A stretch of DNA of 34,800 nucleotides from assembly GCA_025937895.1 (NCBI GenBank), contig JAICQL010000065.1, positions 1 to 34,800 of the forward strand, written 5' to 3'. Every line of letters starts with the position of its first letter. Positions within the stretch are counted from its first letter, which is position 1. Under the pieces are notes generated by a model. The model did no database searches. It saw only the letters and a list, made by a program, of their open reading frames with translations, and was not told the origin of the DNA. Source of the DNA: Polyangiaceae bacterium. GTDB taxonomy: Bacteria; Myxococcota_A; Polyangia; Polyangiales; Polyangiaceae. A program made the position numbers and the translations under genes. Shown piece by piece: positions 1 through 7,446 of this stretch.

Positions 1-147
1 CTCACCGCCTCGGGTGAGTTCGACCTGGAGTGCAGCGGTGAGGTGGTGACGGCGAGCGGAGCGCCGAGGCTGTATGCGCAGGAGTCTACGCCGGCTCGCC
101 CTGCAGCTTCTCCAGCAGCGCAGCGCGCTCCAGGTCGCGCATGCTGA
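1..147 (+). CDS. Possible 3' end of an unidentified protein (partial)
   Basis: Only frame 1 stays open from the left edge; the other two plus-strand frames stop within the first 50 bases. It reads as a plausible soluble stretch (GEFDLECSGEVVTASG) and ends at a TGA at 145-147. If real, it converges with hisS and overlaps its last 60 bases. No family is recognisable from about 48 residues, and the part beyond base 86 could be chance read-through of the hisS antisense. Confidence 0.3.
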   Translation, partial: LTASGEFDLECSGEVVTASGAPRLYAQESTPARPAASPAAQRAPGRAC

Positions 148-1477
148 CGTCGCCGTCGCGGGTCCACAGCTGAAAGCGCCCGGACTCGAGCCAGACCGCG
201 TGGCGCGCCTGGCGCTCCTCGGCCGTCTTGCGCAGCTTGCCCGGCTTCTCCGCCTTGGGCAGCAGCGAGACGCGCAGGCCCAGCGCGCGCAGCTCGCGAG
301 CGGCGACCAGCAGCTCGCCGGCTCCGTCTTCCGAGGTGGCGCCGAGCAACACGTCGAGCGCGGCCAGATCTGCCGGGAACATCCCGCCCTCGTCCATCAA
401 CAGCAGCAGCCGCTCGAAGCCGAGCGAGAAGCCACACGCGGGCACCTGGCGGCCGAGAAACAGACCGATGAGGTTGTCGTAGCGGCCGCCACCTCCCAGC
501 GAGCCGCCAAACTTGGGGCTGGCCAGCTCGAAGATGCAGCCCGTGTAGTAGCCGAGGCCGCGTGCCAGCGCGATGTCGAAGCGGATGCGGGCGCCAGCGG
601 CCGTGCCCTGGCTCAGCTCCAGCATGCGGCGCAGCTCAGCCAGCGCCTGCTCGCCCTCGGTGTGGCCCGCGAGGAAGCGCGCGACTCCGTCCAGATCGGC
701 GCCCGACTCCAGCAGCTCGAGCAGCGCACGCCGCCCCGCCTCTGCCACCCCGCGCTCGGCGAGCTCACGATCGACGCCGTCTTTGCCCACCTTGTCGAGC
801 TTGTCGATGGCGGTGATGGCGTCCACCTCCTGCTGCGGGCCGAGCCCCGCGCGCTCCACCACCGCACGCAGCAGCCCGCGGTGATTCAGCCGCACCGTGA
901 AGTCGCTGAAGCCCAGCCGCTCCACGCACTCCACCGCGGCGCTGGCCACCTCCGCCTCCACCAGCAGCGAGGTCGAGCCCACCACGTCCACGTCGCACTG
1001 GTAAAACTCGCGGTAGCGCCCCTTGCCCGGGGTATCTGCGCGCCACACCGGCTGGATCTGGTAGCGCTTGAAGATGGGCGGCAGCTCCGCCTGGTGTGCT
1101 GCATACGCGCGCGCCAGCGGCACCGTCAGGTCATAGCGCAGCCCCAGATCCGCGAGCAGCGCGGGCGCACCCGGCACCGTCTTGCCGCTGCGCCCCTCGA
1201 TCACTGCGCCCGGCTGCTGCAGTAGCACCGCGGCCTGCTCGATACCGGTGACCAGCGGCTGCCCGCGCAGCAGCACCTTGAACATGAGCTGGTCCCCCTC
1301 TTCGCCGTATTTGCCGCTGAGCGCCTCCAGGCGCTCCAGGGTGGGCGTCTCCAGCGGCTCGAAGCCATACGACTCGTACACCTGACGGATGATCGAGATG
1401 GCGTACTGGCGCTGGCGAACGTACGCCGGCAGGAAGTCTCGGGTGCCCTTGGGGGGTTGTGCGTTCTGCTTGGCCAT
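86..1477 (-). CDS. hisS: Histidyl-tRNA synthetase
   Basis: Cytoplasmic class II aminoacyl-tRNA synthetase that charges tRNA-His with histidine. The 463-residue product has the usual length. It starts MAKQNAQPPKGTRDFLP, where the GTRDFLP motif is typical of HisRS. Motif 2 is visible in RYQIQPVWRADTPGKGRYRE, the HisA signature in RGLGYYTG, and motif 3 in GFSLGFERLL. A C-terminal anticodon-binding domain follows (DVLLGATSE through LRVSLLPKAEKPGK). The frame stays open upstream to 1609, but the ATG at 1477 begins exactly where family homology begins, so it is preferred. The gene is divergent from the lipoprotein esterase across about 210 bases and looks monocistronic. The family and role are firm. 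Confidence 0.97.
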   Translation of the reverse strand: MAKQNAQPPKGTRDFLPAYVRQRQYAISIIRQVYESYGFEPLETPTLERLEALSGKYGEEGDQLMFKVLLRGQPLVTGIEQAAVLLQQPGAVIEGRSGKTVPGAPALLADLGLRYDLTVPLARAYAAHQAELPPIFKRYQIQPVWRADTPGKGRYREFYQCDVDVVGSTSLLVEAEVASAAVECVERLGFSDFTVRLNHRGLLRAVVERAGLGPQQEVDAITAIDKLDKVGKDGVDRELAERGVAEAGRRALLELLESGADLDGVARFLAGHTEGEQALAELRRMLELSQGTAAGARIRFDIALARGLGYYTGCIFELASPKFGGSLGGGGRYDNLIGLFLGRQVPACGFSLGFERLLLLMDEGGMFPADLAALDVLLGATSEDGAGELLVAARELRALGLRVSLLPKAEKPGKLRKTAEERQARHAVWLESGRFQLWTRDGDVSMRDLERAALLEKLQGEPA

Positions 1478-1689
1478 CGAATTTACGGCGCGAGTACACC
1501 CCAGCGCGCGCGCGGAGCAAGAGGCCAGTGTCGAGAAGCACACCACCCCCGAACGCCCGTTCCGTATAAAGCCACCCAATCCTTGCCGACGGCTCTGTGC
1601 GGACCGCAAGAGCTGGTGACCCGCAGGAGCAACTCGTACTCTACCCGCTGGCGGCGGACCTCACCGCCCGCGCGCGGAAGGGAGCACGA

Positions 1690-2760
1690 ATGGCAGTCCA
1701 ACACGGTCTCTCGGGCTTGATTGCAGGAGCGCTGGGCGTGCTCGCGCTCAGCGCCGGATGCGGCAGCTCCGAGCGTGCAACACCGGACAGCGCAGCCCCG
1801 TCCAGCTCGGGTGCGTCCAGCGGGGAGAGCCTGCCGGAGCCGCCCGCCGACCCCACCACGCCCACGGAGATGACCGGCACCTTGCAGCCCAGCGGCACCC
1901 CGGCGGGCGAGGGCGTGGGCAACGTCACCCGCGCGCCCGAGGCCAGCGGCCCCGGCACACCCGCCAGTGGTGCCCCCACGGACGTGGCGCCGAGCGCGGG
2001 CTGCGGCAGGCCTGCGGGGCTCACGAGCGGCCGCGCCAGCATCGACGTGGGCGGCGAGACGCGCGAATACATCCTGGCGACACCCGAGGGTTACGACCCG
2101 GAGCAGCCCTATCGCCTGATCTTCGGCTGGCATCCGTGGGGCGGCTCAGCTCAGCAGATCGCGTCGCGGGGCTACTTTGGGCTCGGCGCGGCGAGCGCGG
2201 GGCAGGCCATCCTGGTCGCCCCGGAGGGGCGGGATTTCCGCGGCAACGGCCTGGGCTGGGGCAATGAGGGCGGCTCGGACCTCGCCTTCCTGGACGCGAT
2301 GCTGGAGCGCTTCGGCTCGGAGCTGTGCATCGACCAGAACCGCATCTTCTCCACCGGCTTCAGCTTCGGCGCGATGTTCTCGTTCACGATGGCCTGCTCG
2401 CAGAGCGGCAGGATGCGGGCGATCGCGCCGCAGGCGGGCAACGCCACGACCAGCGGGCGCTGTGAGGAGGGCGAGCGCCCGGTGGCGACCCTGGCCTTCA
2501 TCGGCACGGAGGACACCCTGCTCGAGGGGCACCGGCGAGCTGTCGACATCTTCGTCGAGCGCAACGGCTGCTCATCTCCGCCGGCGCTGATGCCGGCGAG
2601 CTGGTGTGATGGGCTGGGCGCAAACAACCAGCCGTGCAGCTGTGTCGAGTACCCGGATTGCAAGCAGGGCTATCCGGTGATCGCCTGCGAATACACGGCG
2701 GGGCACCAGTTTGCGCCGAACGCGGGCGACACGCTCTGGAGCTTCTTCTCGCAGTTCTGA
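1690..2760 (+). CDS. Lipoprotein esterase of the PHB-depolymerase/CE1-like family
   Basis: A 356-residue exported alpha/beta hydrolase. The start is set by ATG 1690 behind a strong GGAAGGGAG ribosome-binding site; the frame is open to 1597 but without signals there. A signal peptide ends in the lipobox LSAGC (Cys24), so the protein is probably a lipoprotein. Residues about 25-120 are a Ser/Pro/Gly/Thr-rich linker. The catalytic domain follows, with the oxyanion-type segment GWHPWGG, the nucleophile elbow GFSFG (Ser225), a probable acid in FIGTEDTLLEG and a probable His in YTAGHQFAP. The family (LpqC/Esterase_phb) includes feruloyl and acetylxylan esterases as well as polyester depolymerases, so the substrate is uncertain. 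The neighbouring CE15-like gene favours a hemicellulose ester. It converges with the next gene with only 18 bases between them. Confidence 0.85.
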   Translation: MAVQHGLSGLIAGALGVLALSAGCGSSERATPDSAAPSSSGASSGESLPEPPADPTTPTEMTGTLQPSGTPAGEGVGNVTRAPEASGPGTPASGAPTDVAPSAGCGRPAGLTSGRASIDVGGETREYILATPEGYDPEQPYRLIFGWHPWGGSAQQIASRGYFGLGAASAGQAILVAPEGRDFRGNGLGWGNEGGSDLAFLDAMLERFGSELCIDQNRIFSTGFSFGAMFSFTMACSQSGRMRAIAPQAGNATTSGRCEEGERPVATLAFIGTEDTLLEGHRRAVDIFVERNGCSSPPALMPASWCDGLGANNQPCSCVEYPDCKQGYPVIACEYTAGHQFAPNAGDTLWSFFSQF

Positions 2761-2778
2761 ACGCAGCTCAGCGCAGGG

Positions 2779-3540
2779 TCAGGGATGATGGATCACTGCG
2801 GAGCCGGGGCGAGGACCGTAAGAGTTGATCGTCAGGCCCTCGGCATCACTGCTGAAGGTGATGTCCGGCAGCACGCTGTCGTCCACACCGCTGAACGTTA
2901 CGGAGTCCACCAGCACACGGACGGACAGGTCGCCCGCGAAGGCGCCGCCCGTGCCCACGTGCAGCCCGAATTGCTTGACGGCACTCCTGTCGAATGCGGC
3001 CGGATCCGGCTGCCTGCCACCCGCGTCGCTGCCGCCGAGCAACGGCGCTGCGGGGATGGCGGCGAGATCGAACGAGAGGTCTACCCAGGTCTCCTCGTCG
3101 ACAAACCCGTTGTCAGCGCTGAGCGGCTCCGGGCTGTTCGGGAATCCGCCGTAGTCCTCATCCTGGGCGAACGGATTGGCGTGCAGCTCGGCGCCGAGCG
3201 TGAGCGCTCGCACGCGATAGGTGATGACGGCGGCGCTCATGTCCACGGCGGACGGCAGCGCGAAGTTGAACATCGTGTTTTGTACGCCGCCATCGACGGG
3301 CACCACGAGCTCCACACAGCCGCTGCACGGCGCACCGCCAGCGTCCCCGCCGGGAGCACCTGCCGAGCCGCCACTGCCTTCGCCTGCGCTGCCCGCCGTC
3401 GCGGAGCCGGCACTTCCGGCCTTACCCGTCAGCACGTTCGAACCGCCGCTGCCGAGGGCCTCGGGCGGTGTGGCGTCACCACAGGCGATCGACCCCACCG
3501 CAGTGAGCCACGCCATCCCGAGCACGCTGAATCTGTTCAT
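2779..3540 (-). CDS. Secreted lipoprotein with a carbohydrate-binding-like beta domain
   Basis: A 253-residue exported protein. ATG 3540 is preceded by GGGGGAAGAG at a good distance; the frame remains open to 3717 but that part has no initiation signal. The N-terminus is a short signal ending in SIACGD, with Cys20 a likely lipidation site although -3 is Ser, so the lipobox is weak. Residues about 30-70 are a Gly/Ser/Ala repeat linker typical of myxobacterial surface proteins. The remainder is beta-rich and ends in a pattern (VKQFGLHVGTGG, then VRVLVDSVTFSG) that resembles galactose-binding-fold or CBM domains attached to polysaccharide-degrading enzymes. No catalytic residues are apparent. 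It is divergent from the CE15-like esterase and probably shares its promoter region. The ligand is unknown; the CBM assignment is inference. Confidence 0.75.
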   Translation of the reverse strand: MNRFSVLGMAWLTAVGSIACGDATPPEALGSGGSNVLTGKAGSAGSATAGSAGEGSGGSAGAPGGDAGGAPCSGCVELVVPVDGGVQNTMFNFALPSAVDMSAAVITYRVRALTLGAELHANPFAQDEDYGGFPNSPEPLSADNGFVDEETWVDLSFDLAAIPAAPLLGGSDAGGRQPDPAAFDRSAVKQFGLHVGTGGAFAGDLSVRVLVDSVTFSGVDDSVLPDITFSSDAEGLTINSYGPRPGSAVIHHP

Positions 3541-3712
3541 TTGAGCTCTTCCCCCCGGCTGCGTCGAACGGCTCCTGGCTCTCACCCTTGAGCTGTCATC
3601 GCGCCCCGCGCCTGCGGGGTGGCGGTTTGATGTGGAACGGCGCGGCCCCCCAACAGCGCCCTGCCAGCGCCGCGCCGCGCAAAAAGTTTGCAGGCAGTGC
3701 AACCGGCGTTTT

Positions 3713-3732
3713 TTCACGTGAAAGCGTTTCCA
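3713..3732. promoter_or_regulatory. Overlapping palindromes: LacI/CcpA-type operator candidate
   Basis: In the 271-base divergent promoter region, TTCACGTGAA (3713-3722) is a perfect 10-bp palindrome. It overlaps TGAAAGCGTTTCCA (3719-3732), which fits the cre consensus TGNAANCGNTNNCA for LacI/GalR-family regulators, with GAAA/TTTC arms around GCG. The position, 80-100 bases before the CE15-like start, suits an operator controlling one or both divergent genes. No LacI-type gene is in the window. Confidence 0.5.
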
Positions 3733-3811
3733 CCGGGGGTTTGTTTCCTGCCAAGCTTCGGCCGACGCTCAGCTCCTCTCGTCCCGGCTTCCGCTTCAGG
3801 AGAACCAGCCC

Positions 3812-5233
3812 ATGCATCTCAGGCGCCTCACCCTCACCACCCTTGCACTCCCCCTCGCGCTCGCGGCCTGCTCGAGCGATCGGGAGGACCAGAGCAGCCC
3901 GGGCACTTCCGTTGCGCCCAACCAGCCCGCAGAGAGCGCGCAAACTCCTGGCGGCGAGCAGCCCCCGGAAGGCAGCGAGGCGCCGGGCGGCGTCGGCGAG
4001 ACTCCGTCGAGTGAAGCGCCCCCACCCGTCACCGGGCTCGAGCAGCCCGGCAATGGCAGCGAGACCGGTGGCGCGGGCACGGCCATGCCCATGCCCGCGC
4101 CCACGCCCTTCAACTGCGTGCTGCCGGAGCTGCCGGATGCGCCCAACCTGACGTACCTGAACGAGAAGCTGCCCGATCCGTTCACGTTCCTGGACGGAAC
4201 GAAGGTCACCACCAGGGAACAGTGGGACTGCCGCCGCCAGGAGATCCTCGCCATCGCGGCCAAGTACCTCTACGCCCCCATCCCCCCTGCGCCGGACTCC
4301 GTCACCGGCAGCGTCAACGGCGGCGCCATCTCGATCGCAGTGACCGTCGGCGGCACCACGGCCAACTTCACTGCCACCGTCGCCGGTGAGGGCGAGGCCA
4401 TCGTGGTCGGCGGGAACATCCCCGGCGGCAACCGGACGCTGACCTTTGGCGCCGGCTTCCAGCAGCAGATCCAGACCCTCTTCGGCTTCGCCGAGCTCAA
4501 CCCCAACATCGCCCGCGGCTGGATGATCGATCGGGTGATGGATGTGCTGGAGCAGAACCCCGGCAGCGGGCTCGACCCGAGCCGCCTCGCGGTCACGGGC
4601 TGCTCCGGCTGCGGCAAGGGCTCACTCCTCACCGGCGTGTTCAGCAGGGTGCCGGTGACGATCATCATCGAATCGGGCGGCGGCGGAGCCACCAGCTTCC
4701 GCCAGGTCGAGTGGTTCCGGAACGGCGAGGGCCAGTCCACCTGGACGTGCCCCGACGGCCCCCCGCAGGGCATCGACAACCTGGAAGACAACGGCGCCTG
4801 CGGCCCCTGGGTGACCAGCGCCGCCCGCCACTTCCGGGACAACCCCGAGCGGGTCGTCAACCTGCCCATCGATCAGCACCTGCTCCTGGCGACGATCGCG
4901 CCACGCTACGTGGTGCACTTCACCAACGACAACGGCAACGGCTGGTGCCACCTGGCCGGCACCTCCGAAGCGCTCGCTGCCTACGCAGCCAAGCCCGTGT
5001 GGAGCGCGCTCGGCGTGCCCGAGCGCATGGGCTTCTCCATGTACAACGCCAACCACTGCGGCGCGTCCGCCCAGCAGACCGCCCTCATCGGCGAGATGCT
5101 GCGGCTCGCCTTCAACGGCGACACCACCGCCAACACGAACGTGCTGAACATCCTGCCCAATGGCGTTCAGCAGCCCGTGAGCGAGTGGAACGACATGTGG
5201 ATCGACTGGGACATGAACACGGTCCTGCAGTAA
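3812..5233 (+). CDS. CE15-type glucuronoyl esterase-like lipoprotein
   Basis: A 473-residue exported protein. ATG 3812 follows AGGAGA by 8 bases. The signal peptide ends in LAAC (Cys20), a good lipobox, then comes a Ser/Pro/Gly/Glu linker to about residue 95. The catalytic domain opens with LPDPFTFLDGTKVTTREQWD, as in CE15 4-O-methyl-glucuronoyl esterases, which cut the ester between xylan glucuronate and lignin alcohols. The nucleophile motif is TGCSGCGKG, with Ser265 and Lys269. CE15 enzymes normally read GCSRxGK, so the oxyanion-hole Arg is replaced by Gly266 and an extra Cys267 is present. A catalytic His is likely at 415 (NANHCG). Its position beside an esterase and a binding lipoprotein suggests joint work on plant cell wall. 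Family confidence is high; activity is uncertain because of the substitution. Confidence 0.85.
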   Translation: MHLRRLTLTTLALPLALAACSSDREDQSSPGTSVAPNQPAESAQTPGGEQPPEGSEAPGGVGETPSSEAPPPVTGLEQPGNGSETGGAGTAMPMPAPTPFNCVLPELPDAPNLTYLNEKLPDPFTFLDGTKVTTREQWDCRRQEILAIAAKYLYAPIPPAPDSVTGSVNGGAISIAVTVGGTTANFTATVAGEGEAIVVGGNIPGGNRTLTFGAGFQQQIQTLFGFAELNPNIARGWMIDRVMDVLEQNPGSGLDPSRLAVTGCSGCGKGSLLTGVFSRVPVTIIIESGGGGATSFRQVEWFRNGEGQSTWTCPDGPPQGIDNLEDNGACGPWVTSAARHFRDNPERVVNLPIDQHLLLATIAPRYVVHFTNDNGNGWCHLAGTSEALAAYAAKPVWSALGVPERMGFSMYNANHCGASAQQTALIGEMLRLAFNGDTTANTNVLNILPNGVQQPVSEWNDMWIDWDMNTVLQ

Positions 5234-5245
5234 CGGTGATCCAAG

Positions 5246-5276
5246 CCGGGGTGGCGCGCCAGAGGTGCCGCCCCGG
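5246..5276. terminator. Hairpin between convergent genes (bidirectional terminator candidate)
   Basis: CCGGGGTGGC and GCCGCCCCGG form a 10-bp stem with one G-T pair and an 11-base loop. It sits in the 66-base gap between the ends of the CE15-like gene and the acyltransferase gene. There is no T tract on either side, which is common in such GC-rich genomes, so termination is inferred from position. Confidence 0.5.
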
Positions 5277-5299
5277 GCAGCGCCGAGCTCGCGCCGCCC

Positions 5300-6175
5300 C
5301 TACAGGCCCTCCGCCGACTCGATCCTGCTCTGCAGCCGCTCGGCAAAGCGCGCCGCCGGCGCACCATCGACCAGGTCGTGATCGACCATCACCGAGAGCC
5401 CCAGGATCGAGCGTGGCACCACCTGCCCGCCGCAGACCCACGGCTTCTCGCTGACGCTGCCCACGACGAAGACCGCTGCCCGCGGCCCCGTGCTGAACGT
5501 GAACGAGAAGCCGGGGATGGACGCGAACTTGCCCACGCTCGTGATCAGCGTGGTTCCGGCGCGAGCCTTGATGCGAAAGGCGCTGCCGATGATCCATCGC
5601 GCCAGCCCCACCCGCACGAGGCGCGGCAGCCAGCGCACGGCGCGCATCAGCGCGTGCACCCAGCGGTCCTCGTCACCGAGCTCGCCCGTTGCCTGGTGGC
5701 GTGCTCGCGCCTGCTCGAGCTCGGCGTACAGGTCCTGCGCGCTGCGCTGCTGGGCGCGCCGCAACACCGCCTCGCGCGGGACCCGCCCCTCCGGGGTCTG
5801 CACCTCCACCGGCACGCTCACGTCCACGTCCTCGAAGCGCACCAGGCGCCTGCCGTGCCGCACCAGGTTGAGATCCGGGTGCTCCGCGATGGTCGCCGCA
5901 ATGGCATGCACGGCGAAGGCAAACAGAGACAGTCGCTCGCCCCGACCCCGTCGCTCCGCGATGGCCGCCAGCGCGCGGGTCACGTCCAGCTCGAGCAGCG
6001 CCACCATCGGATGCCCCGTCGGGATGGCAACAAACGCATCCATCGCCAGCTGGCGGTCGAGCGACGGCTCCACTACCTGATACTTCCCGGGCGAATCGCC
6101 CGCGCGGCGCTCGGCTGCGCAGTGCTTTGCAAATACGGCAGTCGTGCGCTGATCCAGGGATGAGGGCGAGACCAT
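5300..6175 (-). CDS. Stand-alone 2-oxoacid dehydrogenase E2-type acyltransferase
   Basis: A 291-residue protein of the chloramphenicol acetyltransferase/E2 catalytic superfamily. The C-terminal active site reads MVDHDLVDGAPAARF, with His266 and Asp270-Gly271 matching the HxxxDG motif of E2 acyltransferases. The preceding stretch (GTTLITSVGKFAS...FSFTFSTGP...VGSVSEKPWV) matches the E2 fold. No lipoyl or subunit-binding domain is present and no E1/E3 gene is nearby, so it does not look like a dehydrogenase-complex component. A free acyl carrier or CoA substrate is more likely. The frame is open upstream to 6412; ATG 6175 is taken because the coding-like sequence starts about there, but no clear ribosome-binding site supports it. 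It is divergent from the sigma-factor gene. The substrate is unknown. Confidence 0.8.
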   Translation of the reverse strand: MVSPSSLDQRTTAVFAKHCAAERRAGDSPGKYQVVEPSLDRQLAMDAFVAIPTGHPMVALLELDVTRALAAIAERRGRGERLSLFAFAVHAIAATIAEHPDLNLVRHGRRLVRFEDVDVSVPVEVQTPEGRVPREAVLRRAQQRSAQDLYAELEQARARHQATGELGDEDRWVHALMRAVRWLPRLVRVGLARWIIGSAFRIKARAGTTLITSVGKFASIPGFSFTFSTGPRAAVFVVGSVSEKPWVCGGQVVPRSILGLSVMVDHDLVDGAPAARFAERLQSRIESAEGL

Positions 6176-6227
6176 GCGCCGTGGATCGCAACTATCGCGC
6201 CAGCGGCAAGCGGCCCGTCGGGGGCGG

Positions 6228-6241
6228 AGAGAGGCCTCTCT
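6228..6241. promoter_or_regulatory. Perfect 14-bp palindrome in divergent promoter region
   Basis: AGAGAGGCCTCTCT is a perfect dyad without a spacer, 53 bases upstream of the acyltransferase start and about 190 bases upstream of the sigma-factor start. A symmetric dyad of this size suits binding of a dimeric regulator. The regulator is not identifiable. Confidence 0.35.
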
Positions 6242-6427
6242 TTGCCATCGCCCCTCCTTGCACTGGAGCGGCGTCACGCAAGATCTGCGGCAGCGAGTGC
6301 CGAGACGAAATCCATGCGGCGCACGCGATCGCGCGATTCCTGGCGCGTCTAACGGTGCTCGGTCGCCACCGGCCCGAGCAGGTCCGGCGCGACGCCCGTG
6401 CGTCGCGAGCATTCAACGAGAGGGAAC

Positions 6428-6979
6428 ATGGGGACATCGCACGCCGGGCTCGCCCGGCCAGTGCCGCAGACCGCGCGCGCCGCGCGGCTGCTGGCGCAGC
6501 TCATCCGCTGCCATTCATCGAGCATCGGCGCTTTCCTGCTGCGCCTGGGCGTGCCCGGTGCAGACGTGGACGACGTGAAGCAGCGCGTGTGGTTGACCGC
6601 CCTGCGCTGGAGCGCACGGCTGCAGCCCGGCCGCGAACGCGCGTTCCTGTTTGCGGTGGCCCGGCGCGAGGCGGGGCATACGCGCCGCTCCTATCGGCGG
6701 CGCGCAGAGGTGGCCGACATCGAGCTCGACGCGCTGCAGAGCGCCGGCCCCGCCGCGGACGAGCTCGTGTGCCGGCGCGAGCGCATTCGACAGGCGCAGG
6801 CCGTGCTCGACGCCATGACCCGCGACCTGCGCGAGCTATTCATGGCACTGGAGAGCGGTGAGGCCACCGCCGCCGAAGTGGCGCGAGCTCAGCGTATCCC
6901 GCTCGGCACCGCCAAATCACGCTGGCGCCGCGCGCGCGAAGAGTGCTCGCGCTGCGTGCGCCGAGCGCGCGGCCGTTGA
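6428..6979 (+). CDS. ECF-like RNA polymerase sigma factor
   Basis: A 183-residue sigma-70 family protein of ECF size. Region 2 is recognisable in GVPGADVDDVKQRVWLTAL, the DDxxQ-type core-binding helix. Region 4 is seen near the C-terminus, with RDLRELFMALESGEATAAEVA followed by the recognition helix IPLGTAKSRWRRARE. ATG 6428 follows GAGAGGGA closely; the frame opens at 6398 but that part has no better signal. No anti-sigma factor gene is adjacent. The downstream neighbour is a small beta-rich protein, and on the other side lies the divergent acyltransferase. The target promoters cannot be told from the window. Confidence 0.85.
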   Translation: MGTSHAGLARPVPQTARAARLLAQLIRCHSSSIGAFLLRLGVPGADVDDVKQRVWLTALRWSARLQPGRERAFLFAVARREAGHTRRSYRRRAEVADIELDALQSAGPAADELVCRRERIRQAQAVLDAMTRDLRELFMALESGEATAAEVARAQRIPLGTAKSRWRRAREECSRCVRRARGR

Positions 6980-6980
6980 G

Positions 6981-6994
6981 CTGGTCATGACCGG
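6981..6994. promoter_or_regulatory. Near-palindrome directly after the sigma-factor stop
   Basis: CTGGTCATGACCGG contains the perfect 10-bp palindrome GGTCATGACC (6983-6992), starting two bases after the stop codon of the sigma gene. It could be an operator or a weak transcription stop for the gene before it. No further evidence distinguishes these. Confidence 0.25.
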
Positions 6995-7003
6995 AGACGC
7001 GGG

Positions 7004-7027
7004 AGCACTGAAGCACTGAAGCACTGA
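7004..7027 (+). repeat. Three tandem copies of AGCACTGA
   Basis: Three perfect back-to-back 8-base copies lie at 7004-7011, 7012-7019 and 7020-7027, about 95 bases upstream of the small protein at 7120. They may be binding sites for an activator of that gene or simple slippage-generated repeats. They stand out against the non-repetitive surroundings. Confidence 0.7.
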
Positions 7028-7119
7028 TCCAAAGCTCTGGCGCCGGGCCTCTACGTACCAGGAAGTGATTGCGGTCGACAGGGCCGCTCATCGCGAACCA
7101 ACGAGGAGACACAAATAGC

Positions 7120-7446
7120 ATGGCTCATGTACACCTCACTGAACTGAAGTGCATTCGGCAACAGGACATCACTGGCCTGGATGAACCCGTACTCTTCATC
7201 GCAGGCATCCGCGTGTGGAACGGCAAAATCAACAGGGGCCAAATGATCGACGCGGGGCTAGATGTGCGCAGAGAGTTTTCAGGAAGCGTTCTCGTCGAGC
7301 TGAAGGAAAACAACGGCGGCGACCTCGACAAGAACAACAAGCTTCTCGGCTCGTGGACGATCCCTGACACTCCGCGCCCAACCGACAAGCTCACGGCTAC
7401 GTCTTCCGGTTACCATTATGAGCTCTACTACCACGTCGGCAGCTGA
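7120..7446 (+). CDS. Small beta-rich protein of unknown function
   Basis: A 108-residue soluble protein with no signal peptide or membrane segment. It starts MAHVHLTELKCIRQQDITGLDEPVLFI; the Asp/Glu-containing QDITGLDEP turn, followed by alternating hydrophobic strands (VLFIAGIRVW, GSVLVELKE, YHYELYYHV), suggests a compact beta-sandwich, perhaps C2-like. ATG 7120 has GAGGAG about 11 bases upstream; the frame opens at 7069. Base composition is visibly lower in G+C than any neighbour (many AAC, AAG, AAA codons), which suggests recent acquisition or unusual selection. It lies downstream of the sigma factor behind a triple 8-mer repeat. No function is claimed. Confidence 0.75.
   Translation: MAHVHLTELKCIRQQDITGLDEPVLFIAGIRVWNGKINRGQMIDAGLDVRREFSGSVLVELKENNGGDLDKNNKLLGSWTIPDTPRPTDKLTATSSGYHYELYYHVGS

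Noticed and set aside
1478..1609. Upstream extension of hisS
   Set aside because: HisRS proteins begin close to the GTRDFLP motif; the added 44 codons are Cys/Arg-rich and unlike the family.
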